Program-made: the position numbers and the translations under genes
Origin: Nocardioides sp. zg-1308
GTDB taxonomy: Bacteria > Actinomycetota > Actinomycetes > Propionibacteriales > Nocardioidaceae
Direction of reading: 5' to 3'
NCBI RefSeq assembly: GCF_013155375.1
Contig: NZ_JABJQY010000004.1
Coordinates: 739,234 to 803,233 of the forward strand
DNA length: 64,000 nt
Notes under the pieces: generated by a model
Database searches by the model: none
Seen by the model: the letters and a program-made list of their open reading frames with translations, nothing else
What the model was told of the DNA's origin: nothing
Shown: positions 1-7,764 of the stretch, in pieces
How positions within the stretch are numbered: position 1 is the stretch's first letter
Layout: each line of letters opens with the position of its first letter

Positions 1-293
1 AGCCCAGCGCCATCAAGGTCAGCGACGGCCTCTTCAAGGTGCCGGTCGAGGGTCCCGAGCGTGGCCGGGTCCAGCAGTTCCTGGCCGTCCCGTCGGGGGC
101 CGAGACGTGCGGACCCGTGGTCCACGACCGCGACGGCTCCGTCTTCGTCGCCGTGCAGCACCCCGGTGAGGACGGGACCTGGGACGCGCCGCAGTCGCGC
201 TTCCCCGACTTCGTCCCGGCCGGCGGCGCACCCGCTGCCGGGCAGTTCAGCGGCCCGCGACCCACCGTCGTGCAGGTGACGCGCAGCCGGTGA
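1..293 (+). CDS. PhoX-family (DUF839) phosphatase, C-terminal fragment
   Basis: The reading frame is open from base 3 and gives the last 96 residues of a protein whose start lies off the left edge. The fragment holds a stretch ending in VFVAVQHPGED followed by TW and a SRFPD segment. This matches the C-terminal blade region of PhoX/DUF839 proteins, which are Tat-exported, metal-dependent alkaline phosphatases or related beta-propellers. The catalytic and metal-binding residues lie in the missing part, so activity cannot be judged. A strong hairpin terminator follows 30 bases after the stop. The family call rests on recognised sequence style only. Confidence 0.72.
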   Translation, partial: PSAIKVSDGLFKVPVEGPERGRVQQFLAVPSGAETCGPVVHDRDGSVFVAVQHPGEDGTWDAPQSRFPDFVPAGGAPAAGQFSGPRPTVVQVTRSR

Positions 294-324
294 CGCAGGG
301 CGCCTGACCACCCGCTACACCACA

Positions 325-354
325 GGCCCCGCCGGCGACACCGCCGGCGGGGCC
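325..354 (+). terminator. Rho-independent-type hairpin after the PhoX fragment
   Basis: A perfect 13-bp GC-only stem (325-337 with 342-354) closes a 4-base loop. It lies between the PhoX stop and the promoter of the next gene. There is no real U-tract, as is usual in GC-rich actinobacteria. Confidence 0.8.
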
Positions 355-398
355 TCGTGCGTCCGGGGCCCGCGCCCCGGGCGCCCTACGATCGCGCC

Positions 399-1193
399 AT
401 GACCCGTCCCCTGGTGGTCACCGGCGCAGTCGCCGTTGTCTCCACGGCACTGCTGGCCCTTGCCGTCGGCGGCGGCTGGCTCGGCCCCGACGTCGGACGC
501 GGGGCCGACTTCTGCGAGGCGCCGCACGGCGGCTGGGTCCGCCAGCCGGTCAACACCCTGTCGAACCTCGGCTTCGTCGTCGCCGGGCTCCTGGTCGCCG
601 GCCGCGCCGCGCACCGGCCGCCGGACAGCGCCACGTCGCCACGCGTCATGCCCACCGCGGTCGCCACCGCCTACGCCTGCGTCGTCGTGCTGCTCGGCCC
701 CGCGTCCGCGGCGATGCACGCCACCCAGACCGAGTGGGGCGGCCACCTCGACATGCTGAGCATGTACCTCGTCGCCGGCTTCGCGTCGTCGTGGGCATGG
801 GTGCGCTGGACCCGCCGCGGCCCGGCGGCGTTCGCGGCGGCGTACGTCGCCTGCGTCGCCGCCTGCGAGGTCGTCGGCCTGTGGCCCGAGCCGATCCCCG
901 TCGTGCACTACTCCGGCAACCTCGCCTTCGGCGTCCTCCTCGTCGTGGCCGTCGTCCTCGAGACCCGGATCTGGCGTCGTGGGGACACGGTCATCGCCTT
1001 CCGCCACGGCGTGGTCGCGCTCGCGGCGATGCTCCTGGCCTTCGCCATCTGGCTGCTCAGCAACGCCGGCTGGTGCGACCCGGACTCGGTGCTGCAGGGC
1101 CACGCCGCGTGGCACCTGCTGTGCGCGGTGGCGGCGTACTGGCTCTTCCGGCTCTACGACTCGGAGCGCTCCCCTTCACCCGCGCGGGTGTGA
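399..1193 (+). CDS. Alkaline ceramidase-like CREST-superfamily membrane hydrolase
   Basis: A 264-residue multi-pass membrane protein. It shows the ceramidase (PF05875)/CREST pattern: DFCE at residues 37-40, NTLSN at 52-56, S103 followed by H107, D118, and the C-terminal pair H235 and H239. In this superfamily the Ser, Asp and three His build a zinc hydrolase site within the membrane that cleaves amide bonds of sphingolipid-like substrates; the bacterial substrate is unknown. I chose the ATG at 399 because TACGAT ends exactly 6 bases upstream, the layout of a leaderless promoter. An in-frame start at 357 would add 14 unconserved residues and would lie upstream of that promoter. No operon partner is evident. 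Confidence 0.78.
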   Translation: MTRPLVVTGAVAVVSTALLALAVGGGWLGPDVGRGADFCEAPHGGWVRQPVNTLSNLGFVVAGLLVAGRAAHRPPDSATSPRVMPTAVATAYACVVVLLGPASAAMHATQTEWGGHLDMLSMYLVAGFASSWAWVRWTRRGPAAFAAAYVACVAACEVVGLWPEPIPVVHYSGNLAFGVLLVVAVVLETRIWRRGDTVIAFRHGVVALAAMLLAFAIWLLSNAGWCDPDSVLQGHAAWHLLCAVAAYWLFRLYDSERSPSPARV

Positions 1194-1325
1194 ACCCGGC
1201 ACACCATCCAATCCGCCGGGCCCCGTCACGCCGAATGCCCTGCGTCACACCAGCCGGGCCACAGTCCCGGCGGGGTCGCCAGAGGCTGGGCGTCCTTGAG
1301 CGCAGAGCCACTGGATGGAGTACGC

Positions 1326-2243
1326 ATGTTCGGCAAGGCAGTCATCACAGACATGATCAACCGGAGCGCGGAGAACGAGACGGACCGCCGCCTGTTCCTC
1401 AAGTCGGCCGGCGTCGCCGGTCTCGGCATGGTCGGAGCCGGAGCCCTCGGTGGCGCGACCGCGGCGCCCGCGCAGGCCGCCGCGATCAGCGACGGCGCGG
1501 TCCTCAACTTCGCCCTCAACCTCGAGTACCTCGAGGCGGAGTTCTACTCCTACGCCTTCTACGGCCGCGGCATCGACGACAAGCTGACGTCGGGCAAGGG
1601 CAAGAAGGGCGGCGTGGTCGGCGGCAAGAAGGTCCCCTTCCAGACGCCGGCGATCTACAACTACGCCAAGGAGATCGCGTGGGACGAGCTCCACCACGTC
1701 GAGTTCCTCCGCAAGGCGCTGGGCAGCGCCAAGGTCGCCCGACCCACGATCGACCTGCAGTCCAGCTTCACCGCGGCCGCCACGGCGGCCGGGCTGATCC
1801 AGGCCGGCCAGACCTTCGACCCGTTCGCCAACGAGAACAACTTCCTCCTGGCGGCCTACCTCTTCGAGGACGTCGGCGTCACGGCCTACAAGGGCGCGGC
1901 CCCGCTGATCTCCAACAAGACCTACCTGGAGGCCGCCGCGGGCATCCTGGCCGTCGAGGCCTACCACGCCGGCCTCGTCCGCTCGGCCCTCTACTCCAAG
2001 GACCTGCAGGACGCTGCCCGGGCCATCTCCAACGCCCGCGACAGCCTGGACGGCAAGGGCAACCGGGACCAGCCCATCGGCAACGCCACGTCGGCCAACA
2101 TCACGCCCGTCGACGGCAACGGCATCGCCTTCAGCCGCTCGGCCGGCGAGGTGCTCAACGTGGTCTACCTCAACCCGAAGTCCGTCACCAAGGGCGGGTT
2201 CTTCCCCGACGGCGTCAACGGCGTCATCAACAAGAGCGCGTGA
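1326..2243 (+). CDS. Tat-exported ferritin-like domain protein
   Basis: 305 residues. The N-terminus carries a Tat signal: RR at residues 21-22 in DRRLFLK, a hydrophobic Ala/Gly-rich stretch, and a likely AQA cleavage site near 49-51. The mature part fits the Ferritin_2/desiccation-related family, with a helix NFALNLEYLEAEFYS near 61-75, WDELHHVEFL further on, and a final VEAYHAG helix. These supply the Glu and His residues expected of a four-helix bundle that may bind iron or manganese outside the membrane; this binding is inferred. The start at 1326 has a GGAG Shine-Dalgarno. The next gene overlaps its stop as GTGA, and the Tat translocase genes follow at once. Confidence 0.8.
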   Translation: MFGKAVITDMINRSAENETDRRLFLKSAGVAGLGMVGAGALGGATAAPAQAAAISDGAVLNFALNLEYLEAEFYSYAFYGRGIDDKLTSGKGKKGGVVGGKKVPFQTPAIYNYAKEIAWDELHHVEFLRKALGSAKVARPTIDLQSSFTAAATAAGLIQAGQTFDPFANENNFLLAAYLFEDVGVTAYKGAAPLISNKTYLEAAAGILAVEAYHAGLVRSALYSKDLQDAARAISNARDSLDGKGNRDQPIGNATSANITPVDGNGIAFSRSAGEVLNVVYLNPKSVTKGGFFPDGVNGVINKSA

Positions 2244-2416
2244 TCGTCGTGCCGGCGATCGAGCTGGTCGGGATGCTGCTGCTCGGCCTCGTGGTGCTCC
2301 GCGCCGCGTGGCTGGCCACGCACCCCGCCCTGCACCACGCCGCGCTGCGGCCGGACCACTGGTCCCGCGAGGTCGACCGGGTGCTGCACCAGCAGCACCC
2401 CCGGCACCGGGCCTGA
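2240..2416 (+). CDS. Small single-pass membrane protein, unknown
   Basis: A 58-residue reading frame whose GTG start overlaps the stop of the ferritin-like gene (GTGA), suggesting translational coupling. Residues 3-25 form one hydrophobic segment. The rest is rich in His and Arg, with HPALHH and HQQHPRHR, which could bind metal. It has no recognisable family. Its place between a ferritin-like protein and the Tat genes, and the strong terminator directly after it, make it a credible short gene. A chance frame cannot be ruled out. Confidence 0.5.
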   Translation: MIVVPAIELVGMLLLGLVVLRAAWLATHPALHHAALRPDHWSREVDRVLHQQHPRHRA

Positions 2417-2424
2417 CCGCTCCC

Positions 2425-2459
2425 GGTGGCCCGGGCACCCCTGTGGTGCCCGGGCCACC
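2425..2459 (+). terminator. Strong hairpin terminator
   Basis: A perfect 15-bp stem (2425-2439 with 2445-2459) with a 5-base loop, directly after the small membrane protein and 24 bases before tatB. It should separate the ferritin-like unit from the tat unit. Confidence 0.8.
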
Positions 2460-2482
2460 CCGAGCCGACGAGAGGACACGCC

Positions 2483-2821
2483 ATGTTCGGCATCGGACTG
2501 CCCGAGCTCGCGGTCATCGCCTTCTTCGCAGTCGTGCTGATGGGCCCCGACAAGCTGCCCGGCCTCGCCAAGCAGCTGGCGCAGGGCATCAAGACCGCCA
2601 AGCGCATGAGCGACTCCGTGCGCGACGACCTCCGCTCCTCCCTCGGGGAGGAGTACTCCGACCTCGAGCTGCGCGACCTGAACCCGCGCGAGCTCATCCG
2701 CCGCCAGGTCGAGGAAGCGCTCGCCGAGCGTGACGACCCGGCCGACACGGACGAGGACGACGACGAGCTCGAGCCTGAGCTCGTCCCCCACGCCACACCC
2801 GATGAAAGGAAGACCGCATGA
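2483..2821 (+). CDS. tatB: Twin-arginine translocase subunit TatB
   Basis: 112 residues. The N-terminal membrane helix begins FGIGLPEL, with the Glu that marks TatB, and is followed by GPDKLPGLAKQ and an amphipathic helix. The segment RDDLRSSLGEEYSDLELRDL is characteristic of actinobacterial TatB, and an acidic tail ends the protein. TatB binds TatC and receives twin-arginine signal peptides of folded proteins. GAGAGGA precedes the ATG at 2483. The stop overlaps the tatA start as ATGA, so the two are translationally coupled. Confidence 0.88.
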   Translation: MFGIGLPELAVIAFFAVVLMGPDKLPGLAKQLAQGIKTAKRMSDSVRDDLRSSLGEEYSDLELRDLNPRELIRRQVEEALAERDDPADTDEDDDELEPELVPHATPDERKTA

Positions 2822-3153
2822 CTTCCACGACCACGACCCTCCTGGTCGGCGGGCTGGGCGGCATGGAGCTGCTCATCATCCTGGCCGTCCTGGTCCTGCT
2901 GTTCGGGGCCTCCAAGCTGCCCGAGCTCGCCCGCGGCTCCGGCCAGGCGCTGCGCATCTTCAAGTCCGAGACCAAGGGACTCATGGACGGCGACAAGGAC
3001 GACCACAAGGACGACCACAAGGTCGACCACAAGGTCGACCACGCGGTCGGCCACCAGGACGGCGTACGCGCCGCGCACGCCGTGTCCGAGCCGGTCATCG
3101 TCGAGACGCCCGTCGTCGAGACGCCCCGCGAGCACGACGCACCCCGCGGCTGA
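2818..3153 (+). CDS. tatA: Twin-arginine translocase pore subunit TatA, with DHK repeats
   Basis: 111 residues. The N-terminal helix (GGMELLIILAVLVLLFGASK) and the amphipathic LPELARGSGQALRIFKSE segment define TatA, which oligomerises to let folded cargo cross. After residue 55 the cytoplasmic tail contains four-residue repeats (DDHK, DDHK, VDHK, VDHA) encoded by a 12-bp tandem repeat at about 2998-3056, then an acidic end. That His/Asp-rich insert is not part of the normal TatA core. It is coupled to tatB by ATGA and lies 12 bases before tatC. Confidence 0.88.
   Translation: MTSTTTTLLVGGLGGMELLIILAVLVLLFGASKLPELARGSGQALRIFKSETKGLMDGDKDDHKDDHKVDHKVDHAVGHQDGVRAAHAVSEPVIVETPVVETPREHDAPRG
2998..3056 (+). 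repeat. 12-bp minisatellite inside tatA
   Basis: About five head-to-tail copies of a 12-base unit of the form gRcgaccacaag, the later copies diverging. Each codes for DDHK or VDHK. It is in frame, so gain or loss of units would change the length of the TatA tail without a frameshift. Confidence 0.7.
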
Positions 3154-3165
3154 CGGGAGCCACCG

Positions 3166-3996
3166 ATGTCGATCGCCACTGCCGTCTCCGTGCTGCGGGT
3201 CTCCCCCAGCCGACCCGGTGCCTCGGCCGGGCACATGACCCTGGCTGACCACCTGCGCGAGCTGCGGGCCAGGCTCATCCGGTCCGCGCTCGTCCTGGTG
3301 GTGGCGTTCTTCGTCTCCCTGCTCTTCTTCGACCCGCTCCTGTCCCTCGTCCTCGGTCCCTACAACCAGGCCCGCGACCTGGTCGGCGCCGACACCACCA
3401 CGACGGCGTACGTCGCCGGTGCCACGGGACCGCTGATGCTGCACCTCAAGCTGTGCGGCGTCGCCGCGCTCATGGCTGCCAGCCCCTACTGGCTCTGGCA
3501 GGCGTGGGCGTTCGTCGTGCCGGGCCTGCTGGAGCGGGAGAAGCGGTGGTCGCGGGTCTTCGCCATCGTGGCGGGTCCGCTCTTCATCGGCGGTGTGGCC
3601 CTGGGCTACTACGTGCTCCCCAAGGGGCTCGGCGTGCTCATCGGCTTCACCCCGGACGGCCTCGACAACCTGGTCGAGTTCGGCGACTACTTCTCGTTCT
3701 TCACCCGGATGCTCCTGGTCTTCGGGCTCGCCGTCGAGCTGCCCTTCTTCCTGGTGCTGCTCAACCTCGCGGGGGTCGTCACCGGCGCCCAGCTCGGCCG
3801 GCACCGCTCGATCATCCTGATGGGCACCGTGGTGTTCGCCGCGATCGCCACCCCCTCCACCGACCCGTTCTCGATGCTCATGCTCGCCGTCCCGATGATG
3901 GTGCTGTTCGTCCTGGCCGAGGTGGTCACGCGGCTGATCGACCGGCGACGCCGCACCCGCACCCTCGCCCAGGTCGACCCGTGGAACGAGGGCTGA
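3166..3996 (+). CDS. tatC: Twin-arginine translocase receptor subunit TatC
   Basis: 276 residues. The family signature is clear: MTLADHLRELRARL at the N-terminus (the Glu in HLRELR contacts the signal peptide), six predicted membrane spans, WAFVVPGLLEREKR in the first cytoplasmic loop, FGLAVELPF in the fourth or fifth helix region, and ATPSTDPFSM near the end. TatC recognises RR signal peptides together with TatB. An extra 24 residues precede the usual start, so initiation at the in-frame ATG at 3235 is possible, although 3166 has a GGGAG Shine-Dalgarno. It is the third gene of a compact tatB-tatA-tatC operon and is followed by mntH 1 base later. Confidence 0.92.
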   Translation: MSIATAVSVLRVSPSRPGASAGHMTLADHLRELRARLIRSALVLVVAFFVSLLFFDPLLSLVLGPYNQARDLVGADTTTTAYVAGATGPLMLHLKLCGVAALMAASPYWLWQAWAFVVPGLLEREKRWSRVFAIVAGPLFIGGVALGYYVLPKGLGVLIGFTPDGLDNLVEFGDYFSFFTRMLLVFGLAVELPFFLVLLNLAGVVTGAQLGRHRSIILMGTVVFAAIATPSTDPFSMLMLAVPMMVLFVLAEVVTRLIDRRRRTRTLAQVDPWNEG

Positions 3997-3997
3997 G

Positions 3998-5281
3998 GTG
4001 TTCCAGACGAAGCGGTACGCCGCTCCCCCGACGCGCCGGGCCACGGGTCCGGCGGGCCCGGGCACCGGGGGCACGGGTGCCCGGCGCCGATCCACCCGCC
4101 TGTGGCCGCTGCTCGGCCCCGCGTTCGTCACGGCGGTCGCCTATGTCGACCCGGGCAACTTCGCCACCAACATCGCCGCCGGCTCGGCCTACGGCTACCT
4201 CCTCGTCTGGGTGGTGGTCGTCAGCAACGTGATGGCGATGCTCATCCAGTACCTCTCCGCCAAGGCCGGCGTCGCCACCGGCATGAGCCTGCCCGCCCTG
4301 TGCCGGGCGCACCTGCCCCGTCCGGTCGTCCGCGGACTGTGGGGCCAGGCGGAGCTGGTCGCCATCGCCACCGACCTCGCCGAGGTCGTCGGCGGCGCGC
4401 TCGCGCTCAAGCTGCTCTTCGACCTCCCGCTGCTCGCCGGCGGCACCATCACCGCGCTGGTCGCCTTCGCGCTGCTGGCGCTCAAGGGCACCGGCCACCG
4501 GCACTTCGAAACGGTGATCGTCGGCCTGCTCGGCGTCATCCTGGTCGGGTTCGTCTACGACGTCGCGATCAGCGGCGTCGACGCGATCGCGGTGCTCGAC
4601 GGCACCCTGCCCCGCTTCGCGGGGGCCGACAGCGTGATGCTGGCCGCCGGCATGCTCGGCGCCACCGTCATGCCGCACGCCATCTACCTCCACAGCGCCC
4701 TCACCAGCGAGCGGCTGCACGCCCGGTCCGAGGCCGAGCGACGCACGGTGATGCGCGGCCAGCGTGTCGACGTGGTCGTCGCGATGACCATCGCCGGGCT
4801 GATGAACCTCTCCCTGCTGCTCGTCGCCGCGTCGGCGCTGTCCGGCCGGGGCATCGACACCATCGAGGGCGCCCACGCCGCCCTCGGGCAGACCCTCGGG
4901 CAGGCCGCCGCGCTGCTGTTCGCCCTCGGCCTGCTGGCCTCGGGGTTCGCCTCCAGCAGCGTCGGCACCCTGTCGGGACAGGTGATCATGGAGGGCTTCA
5001 TCCGGCGACGCATCCCCCTGGCGGTGCGCCGGCTGGTCACGCTGCTCCCGGCCGTCGTGGTGCTGGCCGTCGGCATCGACCCCACGCAGGCGCTGGTCGC
5101 CTCGCAGGTCGTGCTGTCCTTCGGCATCCCGTTCGCGCTCGTGCCGCTGGTGTGGTTCACCGCGCGCCGCGACGTGATGGGCTCCCTGGTCAACCGCCGG
5201 GTCACGACCGTCGCGGGAGCCCTCGCCGCCGGGGCGATCATCGCGCTCAACCTCGTGCTGCTCGTGCAGCTCGCGACCTGA
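3998..5281 (+). CDS. mntH: NRAMP-family divalent metal transporter, MntH-like
   Basis: 427 residues with about eleven membrane spans. The metal-binding motifs of NRAMP proteins are present: DPGN at residues 51-54 in helix 1 and MPH near 225 in helix 6 (followed by AIYLHS). These coordinate Mn2+ or Fe2+ in proton-driven uptake. The GTG start lies one base after the tatC stop, with GAGGG overlapping the end of tatC, so it may be co-transcribed with the tat genes. The N-terminal 33 residues are Gly/Pro/Arg-rich and not conserved. Manganese as main substrate is inferred from the family. Confidence 0.88.
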   Translation: MFQTKRYAAPPTRRATGPAGPGTGGTGARRRSTRLWPLLGPAFVTAVAYVDPGNFATNIAAGSAYGYLLVWVVVVSNVMAMLIQYLSAKAGVATGMSLPALCRAHLPRPVVRGLWGQAELVAIATDLAEVVGGALALKLLFDLPLLAGGTITALVAFALLALKGTGHRHFETVIVGLLGVILVGFVYDVAISGVDAIAVLDGTLPRFAGADSVMLAAGMLGATVMPHAIYLHSALTSERLHARSEAERRTVMRGQRVDVVVAMTIAGLMNLSLLLVAASALSGRGIDTIEGAHAALGQTLGQAAALLFALGLLASGFASSSVGTLSGQVIMEGFIRRRIPLAVRRLVTLLPAVVVLAVGIDPTQALVASQVVLSFGIPFALVPLVWFTARRDVMGSLVNRRVTTVAGALAAGAIIALNLVLLVQLAT

Positions 5282-5362
5282 GGACCGGTGCGCGGCTCCT
5301 CGCCCACGAGCCCAGTCTGAGCAGGACCCGTCGCGGCTCCGCCCGATCCTCGAGAACGAGGC

Positions 5363-6397
5363 TCAGGCGTCGGCCATGGCCACGTAGCGGCCGTCGGGCG
5401 TGACCGGGTTGTCCTCGTTGATCGCGGCCACCGCCTCGGTGAGCTCGGCCTCGGCCAGTGGCGGACGGCGGTCGAGGTGGATTCCGGCGATCATGCACCG
5501 CACGGAGCCGCCGGCCAGCTCGATGGTCGGGATGTCGACGGCGACGATCTCGCACGACTCCTCGATGGCCGCCACCTGGTCGGGCCGCAGCGAGCGCTTG
5601 GCCCGGGCCGACATGGCCATGACGTAGCGGCGCTTGCCCGTCGACGTACGACCGCACAGCTCGACGGCGTTGCCGGCGAACTCGCGGATCTGCTCCTCGG
5701 TGAGCTCGATGACGGTGCGGCCGGTGACCGCGAGCCGCTCGCAGACCTGCTCGCGCCGGTGCTCGTCGGGGATCATCTCGAGGGCGATCATCGCGACCTC
5801 CGTGCCGACGCACGCGATCACGTTGGTGTGGTAGACGGGCACGCCGTCGGAGTCGATCGCGTCGAAGGCCATCGGCTCGTAGTTGAAGTCCGTGCAGAAG
5901 CGCTCCAGCACCGTCACGTCGGCGCGGTGGCTCTTAGCGGTGTAGGCCACGCGGGAGACGTGGTCGAGCACCATCGCGCCGGTGCCCTCGAGGAAGACGC
6001 CGTCGGGCTCGAGCCCGGAGTAGTCGACGACGGTCTGCACGCGGTACTCCGACTTGAGCATCTCGAGGACGTCGGCGCGCCGCTCGTGGCGGCGGTTGGA
6101 GGCATACATCGGGTAGACCGCGACGGTGCCTCCCGCGTGGGTGGACAGCCAGTTGTTGGGGAACACGCTGTCGGGGCGGGTGTGGTCGTCGTCGTCGAAG
6201 ACGTGGACCCGTACGCCGGCCTCCCGCAGCGCCGCGGCCAGCGCGTCCATCTCCGCGACGGCCTTCGCCGACGTGGCCTCGTCGGACTGCCCGGGAGGGG
6301 CGTCGGCCTGGAAGGCGTTGTCGGCAGCCGTCGCCGGGTTGGGGACGAAGCTCGTCGCGCGGACGAGGATGACAGCGGAAGGGGCCTGGGCACTCAC
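5363..6397 (-). CDS. ctlX: CtlX-type amidinotransferase/citrulline-utilisation hydrolase
   Basis: 344 residues of the arginine deiminase/DDAH fold. Family marks are FVPNPATAADNAFQ near the N-terminus, the catalytic Glu/Asp and His regions (LEGTGAMVLDH and VYHTNVIACVG), and GGSVRCMIAGIHLDRR at the end carrying the nucleophilic Cys. The family is linked to citrulline or guanidino-compound catabolism. I chose the GTG at 6397 because TACATT ends 6 bases before it and the homologous proteins begin near here. A GTG at 6415 is possible. Last gene of a four-gene minus-strand cluster. Confidence 0.8.
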   Translation of the reverse strand: MSAQAPSAVILVRATSFVPNPATAADNAFQADAPPGQSDEATSAKAVAEMDALAAALREAGVRVHVFDDDDHTRPDSVFPNNWLSTHAGGTVAVYPMYASNRRHERRADVLEMLKSEYRVQTVVDYSGLEPDGVFLEGTGAMVLDHVSRVAYTAKSHRADVTVLERFCTDFNYEPMAFDAIDSDGVPVYHTNVIACVGTEVAMIALEMIPDEHRREQVCERLAVTGRTVIELTEEQIREFAGNAVELCGRTSTGKRRYVMAMSARAKRSLRPDQVAAIEESCEIVAVDIPTIELAGGSVRCMIAGIHLDRRPPLAEAELTEAVAAINEDNPVTPDGRYVAMADA

Positions 6398-6420
6398 GGG
6401 AGGAATGTAGGCCACGCACC

Positions 6421-7530
6421 TCAGGTCTCTGAAGCCGCCGACGGCCCCAGGACGACCTCGGCCAGCATCCGGGCCACCTCCGAAGGATCGCGGGCCAGGG
6501 CGGGCTCGTAGCAGGTCAGCTCGGTCTCGGCCCAGCCCGGCACGTCGGCCGCGCGCCACAGGCCCGACGGCACGACGCCCCGCTCCTCCGCGCAGGCGAT
6601 CACGCGCTCGTTGACCGCGTCGGCGGTCCCGGGGGCGTAGACGAGGAAGGTCGCGATGTGGGGCACCTCGGGGAACGAGCGCAGGCCGTGCTCGCGCAGC
6701 GCGCCGGCGAGCTCGATCGCCCATGACCGGTTGGCACCGAACCCGGCGTGGTGCTCGCGCAGCCCGCGCAGGCCGCCGACGGCCGCGGCCGTCATCGAGA
6801 AGATCGTGCCGCCCATCCGCGCCCGCCACGAGCGCAGCTCGCCGGCGAGGTCCTCCCCGCACACCACCAGCGCGCCGCTCGACCCGCCGAGGCCCTTGTA
6901 GAGCGAGACGTACATCGAGTCGAACAGGCCGGCCGCCTCGGCGAGGCTGCGGTCCCAGTGCGCCACGGACTCCCAGATCCGGGCGCCGTCGGCGTGCAGC
7001 GGCACGCCCCGCTCCCGCGCCGCGGCGGACAGCGCGACGAGGTCGTCCCACGCGGGCAGCAGGCAGCCGGCGTCGCGCAGGGGCAGCTCGACCATCGCGG
7101 CACCGAGCCGGCCGCCGATCGCTCCGAGCGACGCGGCCGTCGGGGTCTCGCGTCCTGTGGTGAGCCACTCCAGCTCCAGGCCGAGCACCCGGCGGGGGCC
7201 GTCCTGCTCGTGGTGCACGAGGTGGGAGAGGTCGGGCAGGGCCACGCGGCGCGAGCCCGTGCGGTCGCACCAGGAGCGCAGCGTCGCCTGCTGGGCCATC
7301 ACGCCGCTGGGGAACATCACCGCAGCGGGCTTGTCGAGCAGCTCGGCGACCTCGCCCTCGAGGCGGGCGACGCCACCGCGCTCGCCGTAGCGGTCCCACT
7401 CGACCGCGTGCTCCTCGGCGAAGGCCGCGAGGTCGCGGAACATCGCGGCCGGCGTCGACGGAGCCCGACCGAACACCCAGTCCGCCGAGGCCGACGCCGC
7501 CCGGAAGCGGGCGAGGACGTCGTCGCTCAC
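6421..7530 (-). CDS. ltaE: Low-specificity L-threonine aldolase, PLP enzyme
   Basis: 369 residues of the beta-eliminating lyase family (PF01212). The PLP-binding Lys is in SLYKGLGG, preceded by the HADGARIWES segment whose Asp contacts the pyridine nitrogen, and VMFPSGVMAQQ near residue 72 starts the large domain. The enzyme would cleave L-threonine or allo-threonine to glycine and acetaldehyde in the cytoplasm. GTG start. It begins 7 bases after the stop of the small DUF4177-like gene, so it is probably co-transcribed. Other aldol substrates, such as phenylserine-type hydroxy amino acids, cannot be excluded. Confidence 0.85.
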   Translation of the reverse strand: MSDDVLARFRAASASADWVFGRAPSTPAAMFRDLAAFAEEHAVEWDRYGERGGVARLEGEVAELLDKPAAVMFPSGVMAQQATLRSWCDRTGSRRVALPDLSHLVHHEQDGPRRVLGLELEWLTTGRETPTAASLGAIGGRLGAAMVELPLRDAGCLLPAWDDLVALSAAARERGVPLHADGARIWESVAHWDRSLAEAAGLFDSMYVSLYKGLGGSSGALVVCGEDLAGELRSWRARMGGTIFSMTAAAVGGLRGLREHHAGFGANRSWAIELAGALREHGLRSFPEVPHIATFLVYAPGTADAVNERVIACAEERGVVPSGLWRAADVPGWAETELTCYEPALARDPSEVARMLAEVVLGPSAASET

Positions 7531-7537
7531 GCGCCGG

Positions 7538-7741
7538 TCAGGCCTGGCGCTTGAACCAGTAGGTCGTCTCCGCGCCGGGGATCACCTGCACGAGCTCCCA
7601 GCCGTTGACGCCGAGGGTGGACAGCAGGTCCTCCCACGACTCGGTGCCCTCGACGAGCGCCTCGGGATCGGCGTTGTAGCCGCCGACCTCCACGTTGCCC
7701 TGGTCGTCGACGGTGATCTCCAGATGTGCCCAAGCAGCCAT
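7538..7741 (-). CDS. Small DUF4177-like protein, unknown function
   Basis: 67 residues beginning MAAWAHLEITVDDQGN. The pattern NGWELVQVIP near residue 48 and the YWFKR end match small DUF4177-type proteins, for which no function is established. The ATG at 7741 was chosen over an upstream start at 7819 because the extra 26 residues are basic, unconserved and overlap the upstream gene. It sits 23 bases after the LigT-like gene and 7 bases before ltaE, which supports an operon. Confidence 0.72.
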   Translation of the reverse strand: MAAWAHLEITVDDQGNVEVGGYNADPEALVEGTESWEDLLSTLGVNGWELVQVIPGAETTYWFKRQA

Positions 7742-7764
7742 GTCCTGATCCTGCCACAGCCGCC

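Noticed and set aside
1194..1325. Short gene or RNA between the ceramidase and ferritin-like genes
   Set aside because: The 132 bases show no convincing frame, hairpin or RNA signature; they probably only hold the promoter of the next gene.
734..2416. Long open frames such as 734-2416, 5363-7399, 22538-24871 and 51240-54056
   Set aside because: They are rich in Arg, Pro, Gly and Ala in a shadow frame of well-identified genes, a known effect of high GC third positions. Only short real pieces inside some of them (for example 2240-2416) were kept.
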